Of a stretch of DNA of 27,508 nt, positions 16,260 through 24,623 are shown piece after piece (position 1 is the stretch's first letter; every line of letters begins with the position of its first letter). The stretch is taken from NCBI GenBank assembly GCA_002427815.1, contig DIZF01000039.1, forward strand, positions 1 through 27,508. The letters run 5' to 3'. Both the position numbers and the translations under genes were made by a program. Source of the DNA: Ramlibacter tataouinensis. Its GTDB lineage: Bacteria; Pseudomonadota; Gammaproteobacteria; Burkholderiales; Burkholderiaceae_C. The notes beneath the pieces are model-generated. The model was not told the origin of the DNA. It did no database searches and saw nothing but the letters and a program-made list of their open reading frames with translations.

Positions 16260-18439
16260 AAACGGAGCAAAGCGAAGTTTCAGCGCAGGCCAATGCCCGC
16301 CCCGGCGGGCGTTACGCCGGAACCAAGATCGGAATCGACGTCGGGGGTACCTTCACGGACTTCGTGGTCGCACGGGACGGCGAGCCGCCGCATATCTACA
16401 AGACCCTGTCGACGCCGGCCGATCCTTCGATCGCCGTGGTCGACGGCCTGGCGCAGATCGCCGCCTCGCTGCAGCCGCCGCAGTCGCTGGCCGATTTCGC
16501 GCGCTCGATCGACACCATCGTGCACGGCACGACGGTGACGACCAATGCGACGCTGACCTCGACCGGCGCCAGGTGCGCCCTGCTCACCACCGAAGGCGTG
16601 CGCGACGCGCTGGAGATGCGGCGCGGCATCCGCGAGGAGCAGTACAACAACCGCTACACCAATGTCAAACCGCTGGTGCCGCGATCGCGCCGTGCGGGAA
16701 TAGGCGGGCGGATCGACCGCGACGGCCGCGAGCTCAGCCCGCTCGACCTGACCGCCGTCGAGCAAGCCCTTGCCGCCTGGCGCGCCGATGGTGTGGAGGC
16801 GGTGGCGGTGTGCTTCATGAACTCGTTCGCCAACCCGGCGCACGAGCAGGCCGCGGCCGAGATGGTCCGGCGCGCCCTCCCCGATGCCTATCTGTCGGTG
16901 TCGACCGAGGTGCTGCCGTCGATCCGCTTCTACGAGCGGGTCAGCACCACGGCGCTCAACGCCTACGTCGGGCCCAAGCTCGAGCACTATCTCGAGCAGT
17001 TGGTCGAGCGGCTGGCCGATGCCGGCTTTGCGGGCCTGCTGCTGATCATGCAGTCCAACGGCGGCGTCATTTCACCGCAGGCGGCGCGCGAGAAGGCGGC
17101 GCTGACCTTGCTGTCGGGGCCCGCGGGTGGGCCGGGTGCCGGCCTGTTCTATGTCCGCGCCCACGGCCAGGACCGCTGCATCACCACCGACATGGGCGGC
17201 ACCAGCTTCGAAGCGTCGGTTGCCGTGGGCGCGCCCATGGTGAAGAACGACGGCAAGATCGCCCGGCACCGCATCGCGCTGCCGATGCTCGACATCCACA
17301 CCATCGGTGCCGGCGGCGGCTCGATCGGCTGGCTCGATCAGGGCGGCCTGCTGCGCATGGGCCCGCAAAGCGCCGGCGCCGATCCCGGGCCGGCCTGCTA
17401 CGGCCGCGGCGGCAAGCTGCCGACCACCACCGACGCCAACGTGGTGCTGGGCTACCTCGACCCGGAGTTCTTCGCCGGCGGCCAGATGCGGCTGGACGTC
17501 GCCGCCGCGCGGCGCGCCATCGAGGAGCACATCGCCAGGCCGATGGGCCTGACCATCGAGCAGGCGGCGGCCGGCATGTACCGCGTCGCCTGCAACAACA
17601 TGGCGCAAGGCGTGCGCGAAGTGACGATCAAGCGCGGCTTCGACCCGCGCGAATTTCCGCTGATTCCGGGAGGCGGCGCCGGGCCGATCCATGGCTGCCT
17701 GATCTGCAGCGAGCTGGAGATTCCGCTGCAGATCGTGCCACGCGAAGCCTCCGTGCTCTGCGCCTTCGGCATGCTGATGTGCGAGTTGCGGCACGACTAC
17801 GTGCGCACCTTCGTGGCGCGGCTGGAAGGCGTGGACTGGTCGCGCCTGGAGCTGCTGGTCGAGACCATGTCGGCCGAGGGCTCCCGCGCGCTCGCCGATG
17901 AGCGGATCCCGAGCGCTCGCCGGCGCGTCGAGCTGCGCCTGGATTGCCGCTACATCAAGCAGTACCACGAGGTGTCGGTGCCGGTGCCGCTGGAGGCCAT
18001 CGTGCGCCACGACACGGCCGCGGTGGCGCGCGCCTTCCACGCCGAGCACCTGCGCCTGTACGGCTACGCGCTCGAGGCCGAGGGTGCGCCGGTGGAGATC
18101 ATCAACGTCCGGCTGCAGGCGATAGGCGCTACCGACCGCCCGGCCTACCGCAGCGAGACCAGCGGCAGCGCCGACCCGTCGGCTGCGCGCAAAGGCAGCC
18201 GCAGCGTCTATATCGCCGAGCGCGACGCCTTTGACGAGGTACCGGTCTACGACGGCCACCGCATGCGCTGCGGCCACCGCATCGCGGGCCCGGCTCTCAT
18301 CGAGCAGCAAACCACGGCGATCGTGATCAGCGCCGGCTACGACTGCCTGGTCGACGCGCTCGGCTCCTTCGTGCTGTACGCCAAGGGGCGCGAAGACCTG
18401 GTGGCCACCCGCAGCCGCGCCGAGGAGATGGCGACATGA
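16250..18439 (+). CDS. Hydantoinase A/oxoprolinase family subunit (ketone carboxylase or lactamase type)
   Basis: The 729-residue product has the actin-like ATPase start of the family (IGIDVGGTFTDFVV, 27-40), then HGTTVTTNATL, the SGPAGG segment, DMGGTSFEASV and GAGGGSIGW. Homologues are ATP-dependent: N-methylhydantoinase A, 5-oxoprolinase, caprolactamase, and the beta-type subunits of acetone and acetophenone carboxylases. With a CoA ligase and thiolase upstream, ketone carboxylation is attractive. The operon has only an A and a B subunit and no small gamma-type subunit like that of acetone carboxylase, so ATP-driven lactam or imide hydrolysis remains possible. GGGGAG at 16236-16241 supports the ATG at 16250. 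About 20 unconserved residues precede the fold. It overlaps the B subunit by ATGA. Confidence 0.9.
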   Translation: MPLKTEQSEVSAQANARPGGRYAGTKIGIDVGGTFTDFVVARDGEPPHIYKTLSTPADPSIAVVDGLAQIAASLQPPQSLADFARSIDTIVHGTTVTTNATLTSTGARCALLTTEGVRDALEMRRGIREEQYNNRYTNVKPLVPRSRRAGIGGRIDRDGRELSPLDLTAVEQALAAWRADGVEAVAVCFMNSFANPAHEQAAAEMVRRALPDAYLSVSTEVLPSIRFYERVSTTALNAYVGPKLEHYLEQLVERLADAGFAGLLLIMQSNGGVISPQAAREKAALTLLSGPAGGPGAGLFYVRAHGQDRCITTDMGGTSFEASVAVGAPMVKNDGKIARHRIALPMLDIHTIGAGGGSIGWLDQGGLLRMGPQSAGADPGPACYGRGGKLPTTTDANVVLGYLDPEFFAGGQMRLDVAAARRAIEEHIARPMGLTIEQAAAGMYRVACNNMAQGVREVTIKRGFDPREFPLIPGGGAGPIHGCLICSELEIPLQIVPREASVLCAFGMLMCELRHDYVRTFVARLEGVDWSRLELLVETMSAEGSRALADERIPSARRRVELRLDCRYIKQYHEVSVPVPLEAIVRHDTAAVARAFHAEHLRLYGYALEAEGAPVEIINVRLQAIGATDRPAYRSETSGSADPSAARKGSRSVYIAERDAFDEVPVYDGHRMRCGHRIAGPALIEQQTTAIVISAGYDCLVDALGSFVLYAKGREDLVATRSRAEEMAT

Positions 18440-20127
18440 AGATCGATCCCATCCTGCTGTCGGTCTACGCGCGCACCTTCAAGGCCATCACCGACGAGAT
18501 GAGCATCTCGATGGAGCAGACGACGCGCTCGCCGATCCTGTGCGAGGCCAAGGACTACGTCACCGGCCTGTACGACGCCGAAGGCCGCATGCTGGAGCAG
18601 ACCGAGAACCTGCCGATCCTGGCCTTCTCGCTCGCGCCGGTGTGCAAGCACATCCGCCAGACCTTCGATGGCGATATCCACGAAGGCGACGTGTTCTTCC
18701 ACAACGACGTCTTCACACTGGGCAACCAGAACAACGACGTGGCGGTGTTCAAGCCGGTGTTCTTCGAAGGCGAGCTGGTCGGCTGGACCGCCGTCAAGGG
18801 CCACCAGGCCGACATCGGCGGCGCAGTGGCCGGCGGCTACAACCCGAATGCGGTGGAGGTTTGGCAGGAGGCCCTGCGGATTCCAGCGGTGAAGGTGGTC
18901 GACCGCGGCAAGCTGCGGCAGGACGTCTGGAACCTGATCTTCGCCAACGTCCGGCTGGACATCGTGCAGCACGACATGAAGGCCGAGATGGGCGCCTGCA
19001 CCGTCGGCGAACGGCGTGTCGTCGAGCTGCTCAAGAAGTACGGCGTCGCCAGCTACCGCGGCCACAAGCAGGCGCTCTTCGACGCCACCCGCCGCATGAT
19101 GGAAGCCGAGATCGCCAAGATCCCCAACGGCCGCTACAGCGGCGAAGGGCATGTCTTCTACGACGGCCGTCACGAGGGCAGCACCTTCACGATCCGCGTC
19201 GACATCGAGGTGGAGGACAAGCGCATCAAGTTCGACTACTCGCGCACCGATGCGCAGACCAACGGCTTCGTCAACGGCACTTTCACCTCCAGCGCGTCGG
19301 CCACCATCCTGACCCTGTTGCAGATGGTCAATCCCGACATTCCGCACAACGAGGGCATGGTCGAGCCGATCGAGATCGTGATTCCCGTGGGCACCATCCT
19401 CAACGCGGCCTACCCGAAGGCGACCACTTTCGGCAACCACCTCTGCCCGCCCAACGCCGACGCCATCCAGCGCGCCTTGAGCCCGGTGCTGCCGGACCGC
19501 GTCACGGCCGGCTGGAACAACCTGCTGGCATCGCTGACCACCGGCATCGACCCGCGCAACGGCGAGAAGTACGTCGACATCGGCTTCATGGGCCTGAAAG
19601 GCGGATCGGGCGCGATGCAGGGCTGCGACGGCTACGACCACATCGGCATGATCGACGCTTCGGGCGGCGTGCTGGACCAGGACTACGAGATGTTCGAGCA
19701 GCAGACGCCGCACCGCCTGATCAAGCACGAATTGCTGCCTGATTCGGCCGGCGCCGGCCAGTGGCGCGGCGGTCTGGGCGTCGAGACCCTCTTCGAGATC
19801 GGCTCGGACGACACCCAATTGGTGACCTTCGGCGACGGCGATTTCGAAGGCGCCTTCGGGCTGGCCGGCGGCAAGGGCGCGGGCCTGAACTTCATCCGCC
19901 TCACCTACCCCGACGGGCACGAGGTGGTACCGCGCAACAAGGATCTGATCACCGGCGTGCCTCGCGGCACTGTCTACCACCAGGTCGCCAATGGCGGTGG
20001 CGGCTGGGGCGACCCGGCCCGGCGCGACCGCCGCGTGCTTGCCGACGAGGTGCGCAACGGCGTGATCAGCCGCGAGGCCGCGGCGAACGACTACGGCATG
20101 ACAAAGGCGGAGCTCCAAGCCTTATGA
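18436..20127 (+). CDS. Hydantoinase B/oxoprolinase family subunit
   Basis: The 563-residue partner of the preceding subunit shows the conserved features of the HyuB family: an early METS-like segment (ISMEQTTRSPIL), FFHNDVFTLGNQNNDV, the GWTAVKGHQADIGG stretch, NVRLDIVQHDMKAEMGA, and the Gly-rich end (QVANGGGGWGDPARRD). At 563 residues it is the size of hydantoinase/oxoprolinase B chains. It is much shorter than the about 85-kDa alpha chain of acetone carboxylase, which weakens a direct equation with that enzyme. It forms the catalytic complex with the A subunit. Its stop overlaps the start of the acyl-CoA dehydrogenase gene by ATGA. Confidence 0.9.
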   Translation: MKIDPILLSVYARTFKAITDEMSISMEQTTRSPILCEAKDYVTGLYDAEGRMLEQTENLPILAFSLAPVCKHIRQTFDGDIHEGDVFFHNDVFTLGNQNNDVAVFKPVFFEGELVGWTAVKGHQADIGGAVAGGYNPNAVEVWQEALRIPAVKVVDRGKLRQDVWNLIFANVRLDIVQHDMKAEMGACTVGERRVVELLKKYGVASYRGHKQALFDATRRMMEAEIAKIPNGRYSGEGHVFYDGRHEGSTFTIRVDIEVEDKRIKFDYSRTDAQTNGFVNGTFTSSASATILTLLQMVNPDIPHNEGMVEPIEIVIPVGTILNAAYPKATTFGNHLCPPNADAIQRALSPVLPDRVTAGWNNLLASLTTGIDPRNGEKYVDIGFMGLKGGSGAMQGCDGYDHIGMIDASGGVLDQDYEMFEQQTPHRLIKHELLPDSAGAGQWRGGLGVETLFEIGSDDTQLVTFGDGDFEGAFGLAGGKGAGLNFIRLTYPDGHEVVPRNKDLITGVPRGTVYHQVANGGGGWGDPARRDRRVLADEVRNGVISREAAANDYGMTKAELQAL

Positions 20128-21257
20128 ACTTCGACCTCACCGACGAGCAGCGCGCGATCCGCGACGCCTTCGAGCGTTTCAGCGACGAGGCCATCGCGCC
20201 GCAGGCCGCTGCGCTCGACGAGGCGCATGCCTATCCGCGCGCGCTCATGGGCCAGCTCGCGGGGCTCGGCTTCTTTGGCCTGCGTTACCCGGAAGATGTG
20301 GGCGGCTCCGGCCTCGGCCTCACGGAGTTCGCCCTTGCGCTGGAGGAAATCGCACGCGGATCGATGTCGCTGGCGGGCGCCGCGGCGATGCAGTCGCTGA
20401 TGGGAACCAAGTTCCTGCACATGCTGGGCAATGCCGACATCATCGAACGCCTGTTCAAGCCGGCGCTGAAGGGCGAAAAACTTGGCGCGCTGTGCATGAC
20501 GGAGCCCAACGCCGGATCGGACCTCGACGGCATAGCGACCCAGGCGAAGAAGGTCGACGGCGGCTACATCCTCAATGGCCAGAAGACCTGGATCACCGCC
20601 GCCCCGGTCGCGGACTTCTTCACGGTCTTCGCCCGCGCAGGGGAAGAGAAGAAGCTCACCATCTACCTGGTGGAGCGAAGCTTCAAGGGACTGGTGGTCG
20701 GGCGCGAGATCCACAAGATGGGGGTGTGGGCACTGCCGACGTCGGAGGTGGCACTGGCCGACTGCTTCGTCCCCGACTCTCACCGCCTGTCCAAGGAGGA
20801 AGGCGACGGCGAGGCGCATTTGCGCAAGACCCTGGCCGAGATCCGCATCATCACGGGCGCCATGGCGCTGGGCGTGGCGCGTGCCGCGCTCGCCGAGAGC
20901 ATTCGCTACGCCGGCGAGCGCGAGCAGTTCGGCAAGCCGATCAACCGCTACCAGGCGATCCAGTTCAAGTTGGCCGAGATGGCCACCGAGCTGGAGGCGG
21001 CGAAACACCTCGTGTACTACGCCGCCTGGCTGCACGGCGCCGGCCGGCCGCACCACAAGGAGGCGGCGATGGCCAAGCTCAACGCCACCGAGGCTGCGGC
21101 GCGCATCTGCGACCAGGCCGCGCGCGTGCTGGCCAGTTACGGTTACGCGATGGATTACCCGGTGCAGCGCTACCTGCGCGACGTGCGCTTCACCCTGATC
21201 GGCGGCGGCACGAGCGAGATCCTCAAGCTGATCATTGCCAAGGAGGTGTCATCGTGA
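20124..21257 (+). CDS. Acyl-CoA dehydrogenase family protein lacking the canonical catalytic Glu
   Basis: The 377-residue flavoprotein has normal ACAD architecture: an N-terminal helical domain (MNFDLTDEQRAIRD start), the FAD-contacting strand domain (CMTEPNAGSD, about 124-133; TWITAA), and the C-terminal helices with REQFGKPI and the end IGGGTSEILK. In short-chain dehydrogenases the catalytic base is the Glu of YEGTSEI; here that position is Gly361. At the alternative helix-G position used by isovaleryl-CoA dehydrogenase, alignment to the short-chain family gives Ile (TLAEIRIITG), although a Glu lies one residue before. Activity on an unusual CoA thioester, or a non-dehydrogenase role, is possible. 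I start at the ATG overlapping the HyuB stop; a longer in-frame reading from 19761 is a shadow. It directly precedes the mutase genes. Confidence 0.9.
   Translation: MNFDLTDEQRAIRDAFERFSDEAIAPQAAALDEAHAYPRALMGQLAGLGFFGLRYPEDVGGSGLGLTEFALALEEIARGSMSLAGAAAMQSLMGTKFLHMLGNADIIERLFKPALKGEKLGALCMTEPNAGSDLDGIATQAKKVDGGYILNGQKTWITAAPVADFFTVFARAGEEKKLTIYLVERSFKGLVVGREIHKMGVWALPTSEVALADCFVPDSHRLSKEEGDGEAHLRKTLAEIRIITGAMALGVARAALAESIRYAGEREQFGKPINRYQAIQFKLAEMATELEAAKHLVYYAAWLHGAGRPHHKEAAMAKLNATEAAARICDQAARVLASYGYAMDYPVQRYLRDVRFTLIGGGTSEILKLIIAKEVSS
21240..21248 (+). promoter_or_regulatory. Strong Shine-Dalgarno site fixing a GTG start
   Basis: AAGGAGGTG is fully complementary to the 16S rRNA tail and lies five bases before GTG at 21254. 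It sits inside the end of the acyl-CoA dehydrogenase gene. It sets the start of the B12-binding subunit, for which no suitably placed ATG exists. Confidence 0.85.
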
Positions 21258-21652
21258 CACAGGACAAACGCATCCGCGTGCTGCTCGCCAAGCCCGGCCT
21301 GGATGGCCACGACCAGGGCGCCAAGGTGGTGGTGCGCGCGATGATGGATGCCGGCTTCGAAGTGATCTACACCGGCTTGCGGCAAACGCCCCAGCAGGTG
21401 GCGCGCATCGCGCTCGAGGAAGACGTCGATGTGATCGCCTTGTCCAGCCTGGCCGGCTCGCACCTGCCGTTCTGCCGCAAGTTGAAACCCCTGCTCGAGG
21501 CCAACGAGCTGACCGACAAGCTGTGGATGATAGGCGGCAACCTGCCGGCGCAGGACCACGACGCGCTGCGTGAACTCGGCTTCAAGGGCATCTTCCCCAC
21601 GGGATCCAAGCTCGACGCCATCACAGCCTACATCCGGGAGAACACGCCATGA
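21254..21652 (+). CDS. Acyl-CoA mutase small subunit, B12-binding
   Basis: The 132-residue product is a stand-alone cobalamin-binding domain. DGHDQG at 17-22 is the DxHxxG motif, with His19 as the lower cobalt ligand of base-off B12. The SSLAGSH segment (about 59-65) and the GG turn at IGGN fit the rest of the B12 pocket. Small subunits of this length occur in isobutyryl-CoA mutase, 2-hydroxyisobutyryl-CoA mutase and archaeal methylmalonyl-CoA mutase. The GTG start overlaps the dehydrogenase stop (GTGA), and the gene end overlaps the large subunit by ATGA, so the two subunits are translationally coupled. The mutase chaperone MeaB/ArgK and a cobalamin adenosyltransferase are not in the window. 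Confidence 0.95.
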   Translation: MTQDKRIRVLLAKPGLDGHDQGAKVVVRAMMDAGFEVIYTGLRQTPQQVARIALEEDVDVIALSSLAGSHLPFCRKLKPLLEANELTDKLWMIGGNLPAQDHDALRELGFKGIFPTGSKLDAITAYIRENTP

Positions 21653-23262
21653 ACGCTCGAGCACCCATCCCGGTCAGGGCGGTCGTCAACGAGTCCGGCA
21701 TCGAGGTCAAGCCGCTCTACACGGCCGCGGACGTCGAGGCAAGCGGAGGCCTGGCCCTGCTCGGCGAGCCGGGCGAGTACCCGTTCACGCGCGGCATCCA
21801 CCGGCAGATGTACCGCAAGCAGCCCTGGACGATGCGCCAGTACGCGGGCTTCGGCAACCCGCGCGAGACCAACCAGCGCTTCAAGTACCTGATCGCCAAC
21901 GGCCAGACGGGCCTGAACGTCGCCTTCGACCTGCCCACCCAGATCGGTCTCGACTCCGACGACCCGCTGGCGGAGGGCGAAGTCGGACGCGTGGGCATGT
22001 CGATCGACACGCTGCGCGATTTCGAGATTGCCTTCGACGGCATCGACCTGGACAAGATCACCGTCTCACTGACGATCAATGGCGCGGCCGCGATTCTGAT
22101 CGCGATGTACCTGGCGATGGCCGAGAAGCGCGGCTACGACATCAAGAAGCTGCGCGGCACGGCGCAGAACGACATCCTCAAGGAGTTCATCGGCCGCGGC
22201 ACCTGGATCTTTCCGGTCCAGCCCTCGATCAAGCTGGTGGGCGACACCATCGAGTACTGCGCCGAGCACGCGCCCAAGTACAGCCCGGTGTCGGTGTGCG
22301 GCTACCACATCCGCGAATCAGGCGCTACACCGGCGCAGGAGATGGCCTACGCCTTCTGCATCGCCAAGGCCTACGCCGACGAGGTGATCGCGCGCGGCCT
22401 CACGGTGGACGAATTCGCCGGACGCCTGTCCTACAACTTCAACATCTTCGGCAACATCTTCGAGCAGGTCACCAAGTTCCGCGCCGGCCGCAGCCTGTGG
22501 GCCAAGATCATGAAGGAGCAGTACCACGCCCGGGAGCCGGGCTCGATGTGGCTGCGCATGATCGCCGGCGGCGGCGGTGGCGGGCTGACCTTCGAGCAGC
22601 CCGAGGTCAACATCGTGCGCGGCGCCTACTACGCGCTGATTTCGGCGCTGTCGGGCGCGCAGACCATGGCGCTGTGCTCCTACGACGAGGCCTACACCAT
22701 CCCGACCGAGTACTCGGCGCGCCTGTCGCTGCGCACCATGCAATTGCTGATCGAGGAGATGGGGCTGACTCAGACGGTGGACCCGCTCGGCGGCTCGTTC
22801 TACGTCGAAACCATGACCAACGAGATGCGCTCCAAGATGGAGGAGATCATGGGTGAGACCGACGCCGAGGGCGGCATCGTCAAGCTGGTGTCCGAAGGCA
22901 TCATCCAGTCCCGGGTATCGGCGCAGGCCTACCAGATGCAACGCAACATCGAGTCGGGCGCCTTCCCCAAGGTGGGCGTGAACTGCTATCGCAACGAGAG
23001 CGAAGACGAGCATCCGGTCGAGTTCCATCCCTACAACGAAGAGGACGCAGGGGTTCAGATCGACGGGCTGAACCGGATCCGGGCCGAGCGCGATGCCCTC
23101 CAGGTCCGGACCGCGCTCGCGCGGCTGCGAGCCGATGCGCAGGCCGGCCGCAACGTGATGCCGGCGCTGATGGAGGCTGTCAAGGCCTATGCCAGCGTGG
23201 GCGAAATGACCAACGAGCTGGTGGACGTTTTCGGGCGCTACCGCGAACCGATCCGGTTCTGA
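21649..23262 (+). CDS. Acyl-CoA mutase large subunit, methylmalonyl-CoA mutase family, divergent active site
   Basis: The 537-residue catalytic chain of a two-subunit B12-dependent carbon-skeleton mutase. Conserved parts include RQYAGFG (Tyr65, equivalent to MutB Tyr89), the EFIGRGTW segment (Arg183, equivalent to MutB Arg207) and CGYHIRE (Tyr219-His220, equivalent to Tyr243-His244). Tyr plus Arg at the first two sites is the methylmalonyl-CoA mutase pattern; isobutyryl-CoA mutase has Phe and Gln, 2-hydroxyisobutyryl-CoA mutase Ile and Gln. However, the normally conserved RxHxQTxG strand reads RMIAGGGGGGL (303-313), and the usual GGTQSLHTN strand reads SGAQTMALC (335-343). Residues that line the substrate and adenosyl pocket are thus changed. 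I infer a substrate other than methylmalonyl-CoA. Confidence 0.9.
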   Translation: MNARAPIPVRAVVNESGIEVKPLYTAADVEASGGLALLGEPGEYPFTRGIHRQMYRKQPWTMRQYAGFGNPRETNQRFKYLIANGQTGLNVAFDLPTQIGLDSDDPLAEGEVGRVGMSIDTLRDFEIAFDGIDLDKITVSLTINGAAAILIAMYLAMAEKRGYDIKKLRGTAQNDILKEFIGRGTWIFPVQPSIKLVGDTIEYCAEHAPKYSPVSVCGYHIRESGATPAQEMAYAFCIAKAYADEVIARGLTVDEFAGRLSYNFNIFGNIFEQVTKFRAGRSLWAKIMKEQYHAREPGSMWLRMIAGGGGGGLTFEQPEVNIVRGAYYALISALSGAQTMALCSYDEAYTIPTEYSARLSLRTMQLLIEEMGLTQTVDPLGGSFYVETMTNEMRSKMEEIMGETDAEGGIVKLVSEGIIQSRVSAQAYQMQRNIESGAFPKVGVNCYRNESEDEHPVEFHPYNEEDAGVQIDGLNRIRAERDALQVRTALARLRADAQAGRNVMPALMEAVKAYASVGEMTNELVDVFGRYREPIRF

Positions 23263-23275
23263 CAAGGATGACGCC

Positions 23276-24151
23276 ATGAATGCCATTGAACACTATCTCG
23301 CGCCGACCGGCCTGGCGCAGGCACTGGCCGCGCTCGCCGCGCCGGGCGGGTCGCTCGTGCTGGCCGGCGGCACCGACCTGATGCCGCAGAGCCGCGCCGG
23401 CCGCGTCCGGGCGGCCGGCACCTTGCTCAACATCCGCCGCATCCAGGGCCTGGACGCGATCACGCTCGACACCGGCGCACTGGTGCTGGGCAGCCTGGCA
23501 ACCATAGGGCAGCTGCAAGTCCATCCGCTGGTGCGCGAACACGCACCGATTCTCTGCGAGGCGGCCGACCATTTCGCCAGCCAGCAGATCCGCAACTCGG
23601 CCACCCTCGGCGGCAACCTGTGCAACGCCTCGCCCGCCGGCGACATGCTGCCGGCGCTGCTCGCGCTCGACGCCCGGCTCGAACTGGCCTCGCTGGGCCA
23701 GAACGGTGCGGTGGTCACGAGGCGGGTGGCGATCGACGGCTTCTTCACCGGCCCCGGCCGCACCCAGCGCCAGCCCAACGAGCTGCTCACGGCGGTGCAT
23801 GTGCCGCTGGCGGCCAGCGGGCAGCTGTCGCGCTTCTACAAGGCCGGCACGCGGCCGGCGCTCGACATCTCGACCATCGCGATCGCCTTCGCGGCGCAGC
23901 GCGACAGCGCCGGCCGGCTGCACGGCGTGCGGCTGGCGCTCGGCGCGGTGGCGCCCACGCCCCTGCGCGCGCGGCGCGCCGAGGCGCTGCTCGAAGGCAA
24001 GGCGCTCGACGCGGCGCTGGCCGAGGCGGCGGCGCGAGCGGCTGCCGACGAGGCCCAACCCATCGACGACGTGCGTGCCAGCGCCTGGTACCGCAAGGAG
24101 TTGCTGCACAACGTGACACTGAGGATGCTGACCGATGCCATTCAACACTGA
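23276..24151 (+). CDS. Molybdenum hydroxylase, FAD-binding medium subunit
   Basis: The 291-residue product is the CoxM/XdhB-type FAD subunit. It shows the AGGTDLMPQ FAD motif (about 30-38), then the NSATLGGNLCNASPAGD motif (about 106-122), and the C-terminal small domain. It lacks an added Cys-rich [4Fe-4S] insertion, so it is not a 4-hydroxybenzoyl-CoA reductase HcrB of the Thauera type, and electrons should flow from Mo through [2Fe-2S] and FAD to an acceptor. AAGGA at 23264-23268, seven bases before the ATG, supports the start. The gene begins 13 bases after the mutase gene and its end overlaps the iron-sulfur subunit by 17 bases. Confidence 0.92.
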   Translation: MNAIEHYLAPTGLAQALAALAAPGGSLVLAGGTDLMPQSRAGRVRAAGTLLNIRRIQGLDAITLDTGALVLGSLATIGQLQVHPLVREHAPILCEAADHFASQQIRNSATLGGNLCNASPAGDMLPALLALDARLELASLGQNGAVVTRRVAIDGFFTGPGRTQRQPNELLTAVHVPLAASGQLSRFYKAGTRPALDISTIAIAFAAQRDSAGRLHGVRLALGAVAPTPLRARRAEALLEGKALDAALAEAAARAAADEAQPIDDVRASAWYRKELLHNVTLRMLTDAIQH

Positions 24152-24623
24152 GATCCGCTTCACGCTGAACGGCGTGCCGCGCAGCGCCACGGTCGGGGCC
24201 GACCTGAGCGCGCTCGAGATGCTGCGCGAGGTGGTCGGGCTGACCGGCACCAAGTACGGCTGCGGCGAAGGCGAATGCGGCGCCTGCACCATCATCGTCG
24301 ACGGCCGTTCGGTCAATTCATGCCTATTGTTCGCGCTCGACTGCGACGGCCGCGAGCTGACCACCATCGAAGGACTGGCCGGCGACCCGCGGGCCCAGGC
24401 GCTGCAGCAGGCCTTCGTCGCCCACGGCGCGGTGCAGTGCGGCTTTTGCACACCCGGCATGGTGGTTCAGGCCACCAACCTGCTCGCGACCCACCCGCAG
24501 CCCGACGACGCCGCGGCCAAGCGGGCGATCGAAGGCAACCTGTGCCGCTGCACCGGCTACCAGAAGATCGTGGACGCGATCGTCGATGCCGGGCAGAAGG
24601 TCGCGGCGGGGAGCGCGCCATGA
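24135..24623 (+). CDS. Molybdenum hydroxylase, [2Fe-2S] small subunit
   Basis: The 162-residue product has both family clusters: a plant-ferredoxin type site with Cys43, Cys48, Cys51 and Cys63 (CGEGECGAC), and the alpha-helical site with Cys102, Cys105, Cys137 and Cys139 (QCGFCTPGM and CRCTGY). Gln101 before the second set is the residue that normally contacts the molybdopterin cofactor. It passes electrons between Mo and FAD. It overlaps the medium subunit by 17 bases and the large subunit by ATGA. The order medium-small-large is the CoxM-S-L order of many bacterial enzymes. Confidence 0.95.
   Translation: MPFNTEIRFTLNGVPRSATVGADLSALEMLREVVGLTGTKYGCGEGECGACTIIVDGRSVNSCLLFALDCDGRELTTIEGLAGDPRAQALQQAFVAHGAVQCGFCTPGMVVQATNLLATHPQPDDAAAKRAIEGNLCRCTGYQKIVDAIVDAGQKVAAGSAP

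Noticed and set aside
16250..20127. Acetone carboxylase as a firm call
   Set aside because: The B chain is far shorter than the acetone carboxylase alpha chain and no gamma-type gene follows, so only the broader hydantoinase/oxoprolinase family is supported.
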